Assembly: GCF_018881575.1 (NCBI RefSeq)
Contig: NZ_JACVQB010000001.1
Span: 730,986-794,985 of the forward strand
Direction: 5' to 3'
Length of the DNA stretch: 64,000 nucleotides
From: Polynucleobacter sp. UK-Kesae-W10
GTDB lineage: Bacteria > Pseudomonadota > Gammaproteobacteria > Burkholderiales > Burkholderiaceae
Under the pieces are notes generated by a model. The model was not told the DNA's origin. It saw nothing but the letters and a program-made list of their open reading frames with translations, and did not search any database. Numbering within the stretch: position 1 is the stretch's first letter; each line of letters begins with the position of its first letter. The translations under genes were made by a program, and so were the position numbers. This document shows positions 62,556 to 64,000 of this stretch, piece by piece.

Positions 62556-64000
62556 ATGAGTCTGACTCGTAAATCCAATACCCCACAAAGCAGTCGTACG
62601 ACATCACGCCTCATTGGCAGTCTATCGCGCGGCTTAAAAGCGGCTGTTCCAACAATGGATCGTCGAACCTTCTTAAAGCGTTCTGGTGTTGGTGTTGGTG
62701 CCGGTATTGCTGCTAGTCAACTCAGTTTGGTACAAAAAGCAGTTGCAGAGCCAAGTAAAGCAATGTTGGATGGCAAGGGCAAGATTGAAGTGAAGCGCAC
62801 TATCTGTACGCATTGCTCGGTAGGTTGTGCGGTCGATGCCACTGTTGAAAATGGCGTGTGGGTTCGTCAGGATCCCGTCTTTGATTCTCCTATCAATATG
62901 GGTGCGCACTGCGCCAAAGGTGCTGCCCTGCGCGAGCATGGTCACGGTGACTACCGCTTGCGTTACCCAATGAAATTGGTTGACGGTAAATATCAGCGCA
63001 TCTCTTGGGATCAGGCATTAACCGAAATCACTGCGCAGATGAAGAGCATTCGTGAGAAATATTCTCCCGATGCGATGTTCTTTATTGGTTCATCAAAACA
63101 TAACAACGAACAGTCCTACTTACTCCGCAAGTGGGTCTCTTTCTTTGGTACTAACAATACAGACCATCAGGCGCGTATCTGTCACTCAACCACTGTTGCG
63201 GGTGTTGCTAACACCTGGGGCTATGGTGCGATGACCAATAGCTACAACGACATGATGAATGCCAAGGCTGCTTTGTACATTGGTTCCAATGCAGCAGAAG
63301 CGCATCCAGTTTCTATGTTGATGCTGTTGCATGCAAAAGAAAATGGCTGCAAGGTGATTGTGGTGGATCCACGTTACACCCGAACCGCAGCAAAGTCTGA
63401 TCAATACGTACGTATTCGCTCTGGTACTGACATTCCTTTCTTGTTTGGTGTTCTGTATCACATCTTTAAAAATGGTTGGGAAGACAAGAAGTACATCAAC
63501 GATCGCGTTTACGGAATGGATGAGATTCGTAAAGAGGTTATGGAGAAATGGACTCCTGCGGCCGTTGAAGAGGCTTGTGGTGTACCTGAAGCGCAGGTCT
63601 ATCAAGTGGCCAAAACCATGGCGACAAACAAGCCAAGTACTGTTGTTTGGTGTATGGGTCAAACCCAGCACACAATCGGTAACGCCATGGTACGTGCCTC
63701 CTGTATTTTGCAGTTAGCCTTAGGTAACGTTGGCAAGTCCGGCGGTGGTACTAATATTTTCCGTGGCCACGATAACGTTCAAGGCGCTACCGACGTTGGT
63801 CCTAATCCTGATTCATTGCCTGGCTATTACGGTCTTGCAGCAGGTTCATGGAAACACTTCGCTACCGTATGGGGTGTTGACTATGACTGGATTAAAGGTC
63901 GTTATGCCCCAGACATGATGGAGAAGTCGGGTACAACCGTATCCCGTTGGGTAGATGCCGTTCTAGAGAAGAACGACATGATTGATCAGCAGACGAACGT
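62556..64000 (+). CDS. Formate dehydrogenase catalytic subunit, Cys-type (cut by window edge)
   Basis: Molybdenum/tungsten bis-MGD enzyme oxidising formate in the periplasm. About 481 residues are visible; the gene runs off the right edge. The start ATG at 62556 follows CAGGG. Features: a twin-arginine signal, MDRRTFLKRSG; a 4Fe-4S site C-x2-C-x3-C-x27-C (Cys84, 87, 91, 119); and the active-site segment ARICHSTTVAGVANTWG, in which Cys209 (codon TGT) takes the place of the selenocysteine in E. coli FdnG. NAAEAHPVSM and the molybdopterin loops (VDPRYTRTAAKSD) follow. The assembly genes upstream support the assignment. Confidence 0.94.
   Translation, partial: MSLTRKSNTPQSSRTTSRLIGSLSRGLKAAVPTMDRRTFLKRSGVGVGAGIAASQLSLVQKAVAEPSKAMLDGKGKIEVKRTICTHCSVGCAVDATVENGVWVRQDPVFDSPINMGAHCAKGAALREHGHGDYRLRYPMKLVDGKYQRISWDQALTEITAQMKSIREKYSPDAMFFIGSSKHNNEQSYLLRKWVSFFGTNNTDHQARICHSTTVAGVANTWGYGAMTNSYNDMMNAKAALYIGSNAAEAHPVSMLMLLHAKENGCKVIVVDPRYTRTAAKSDQYVRIRSGTDIPFLFGVLYHIFKNGWEDKKYINDRVYGMDEIRKEVMEKWTPAAVEEACGVPEAQVYQVAKTMATNKPSTVVWCMGQTQHTIGNAMVRASCILQLALGNVGKSGGGTNIFRGHDNVQGATDVGPNPDSLPGYYGLAAGSWKHFATVWGVDYDWIKGRYAPDMMEKSGTTVSRWVDAVLEKNDMIDQQTN

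Noticed and set aside
63178-63184. Possible selenocysteine codon at the formate dehydrogenase active site
   Set aside because: The codon is TGT (Cys209), not TGA, and no SECIS-like hairpin is needed.
63186-63671. 161-codon minus-strand frame inside the formate dehydrogenase gene
   Set aside because: Antisense of conserved catalytic sequence, with no domain-like features or ribosome site.

Overview
The window is a continuous stretch of bacterial chromosome, very probably from a Burkholderiaceae betaproteobacterium of the Polynucleobacter type. This is inferred from gene order (smc-zipA-ligA, map/rpsB-tsf-pyrH-frr-uppS-cdsA-dxr-rseP-bamA-skp-lpxD-fabZ-lpxA-lpxB-rnhB, smpB/ratA-rnfH-guaB-guaA), the moderate G+C content (most Burkholderiales are much richer), and very tight packing with many 1-4 base overlaps and several TTG/GTG starts. 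There are no rRNA or tRNA genes, CRISPR arrays, transposases or integrases that I can see. No gene-free stretch exceeds 300 bases; the longest is the map/rpsB divergent region (9003-9270).

Layout. 1-5545: chromosome condensation, division and DNA joining (smc, cut by the left edge; zipA; ligA). 5564-9002, minus strand: PII uridylyltransferase glnD and methionine aminopeptidase map. 9271-24204, plus strand: one long run for translation factors, isoprenoid and phospholipid precursors, outer-membrane assembly and lipid A, ending with rnhB and a SpoU methyltransferase. 24214-27544: divergent ppsR and ppsA, closed by a strong bidirectional hairpin. 27593-31187: a LysR regulator divergent from a CoA-transferase / HMG-CoA-lyase-like / VOC trio, which looks like a small carboxylic-acid catabolic module.

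31189-35359, minus strand: ATP-grasp, alpha-E, transglutaminase-like and the proteasome-like peptidase Anbu. This is a conserved but poorly understood bacterial system, here with an unusual basic tail on Anbu and a hairpin just before it. 35463-39850: smpB, ratA, rnfH, guaB, guaA. 39851-41559: a small AT-rich insert carrying one metallo-beta-lactamase-fold gene. It is bounded by a near-exact repeat of the last 15 bases of guaA, the mark of an element integrated at the guaA 3' end.

41595-46396: a DUF455 ferritin-like protein, two tandem paralogous exported proteins, queuosine genes queE and queD, tadA, and an LD-carboxypeptidase. 46407-51944, minus strand: rlmJ and an envelope-glycan group (PAP2 phosphatase, GT9, a UPF0104-type membrane protein, a GT39/ArnT-like transferase). 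51992-57063: DUF3047 lipoprotein, copper-type P-ATPase divergent from a CopZ-like chaperone, and a DUF47/Pit phosphate transport pair. 57209-64000: Mrp/ApbC followed by a formate-dehydrogenase assembly and structural cluster (DUF3305, DUF3306, a multi-cluster ferredoxin, a TorD-type chaperone, a Tat-signal peptide protein, and the Cys-type catalytic subunit, cut by the right edge).

The two regions most worth attention are the guaA-linked insert and the Anbu operon. Everything was read by eye; family names rest on motifs and context, not on database searches.
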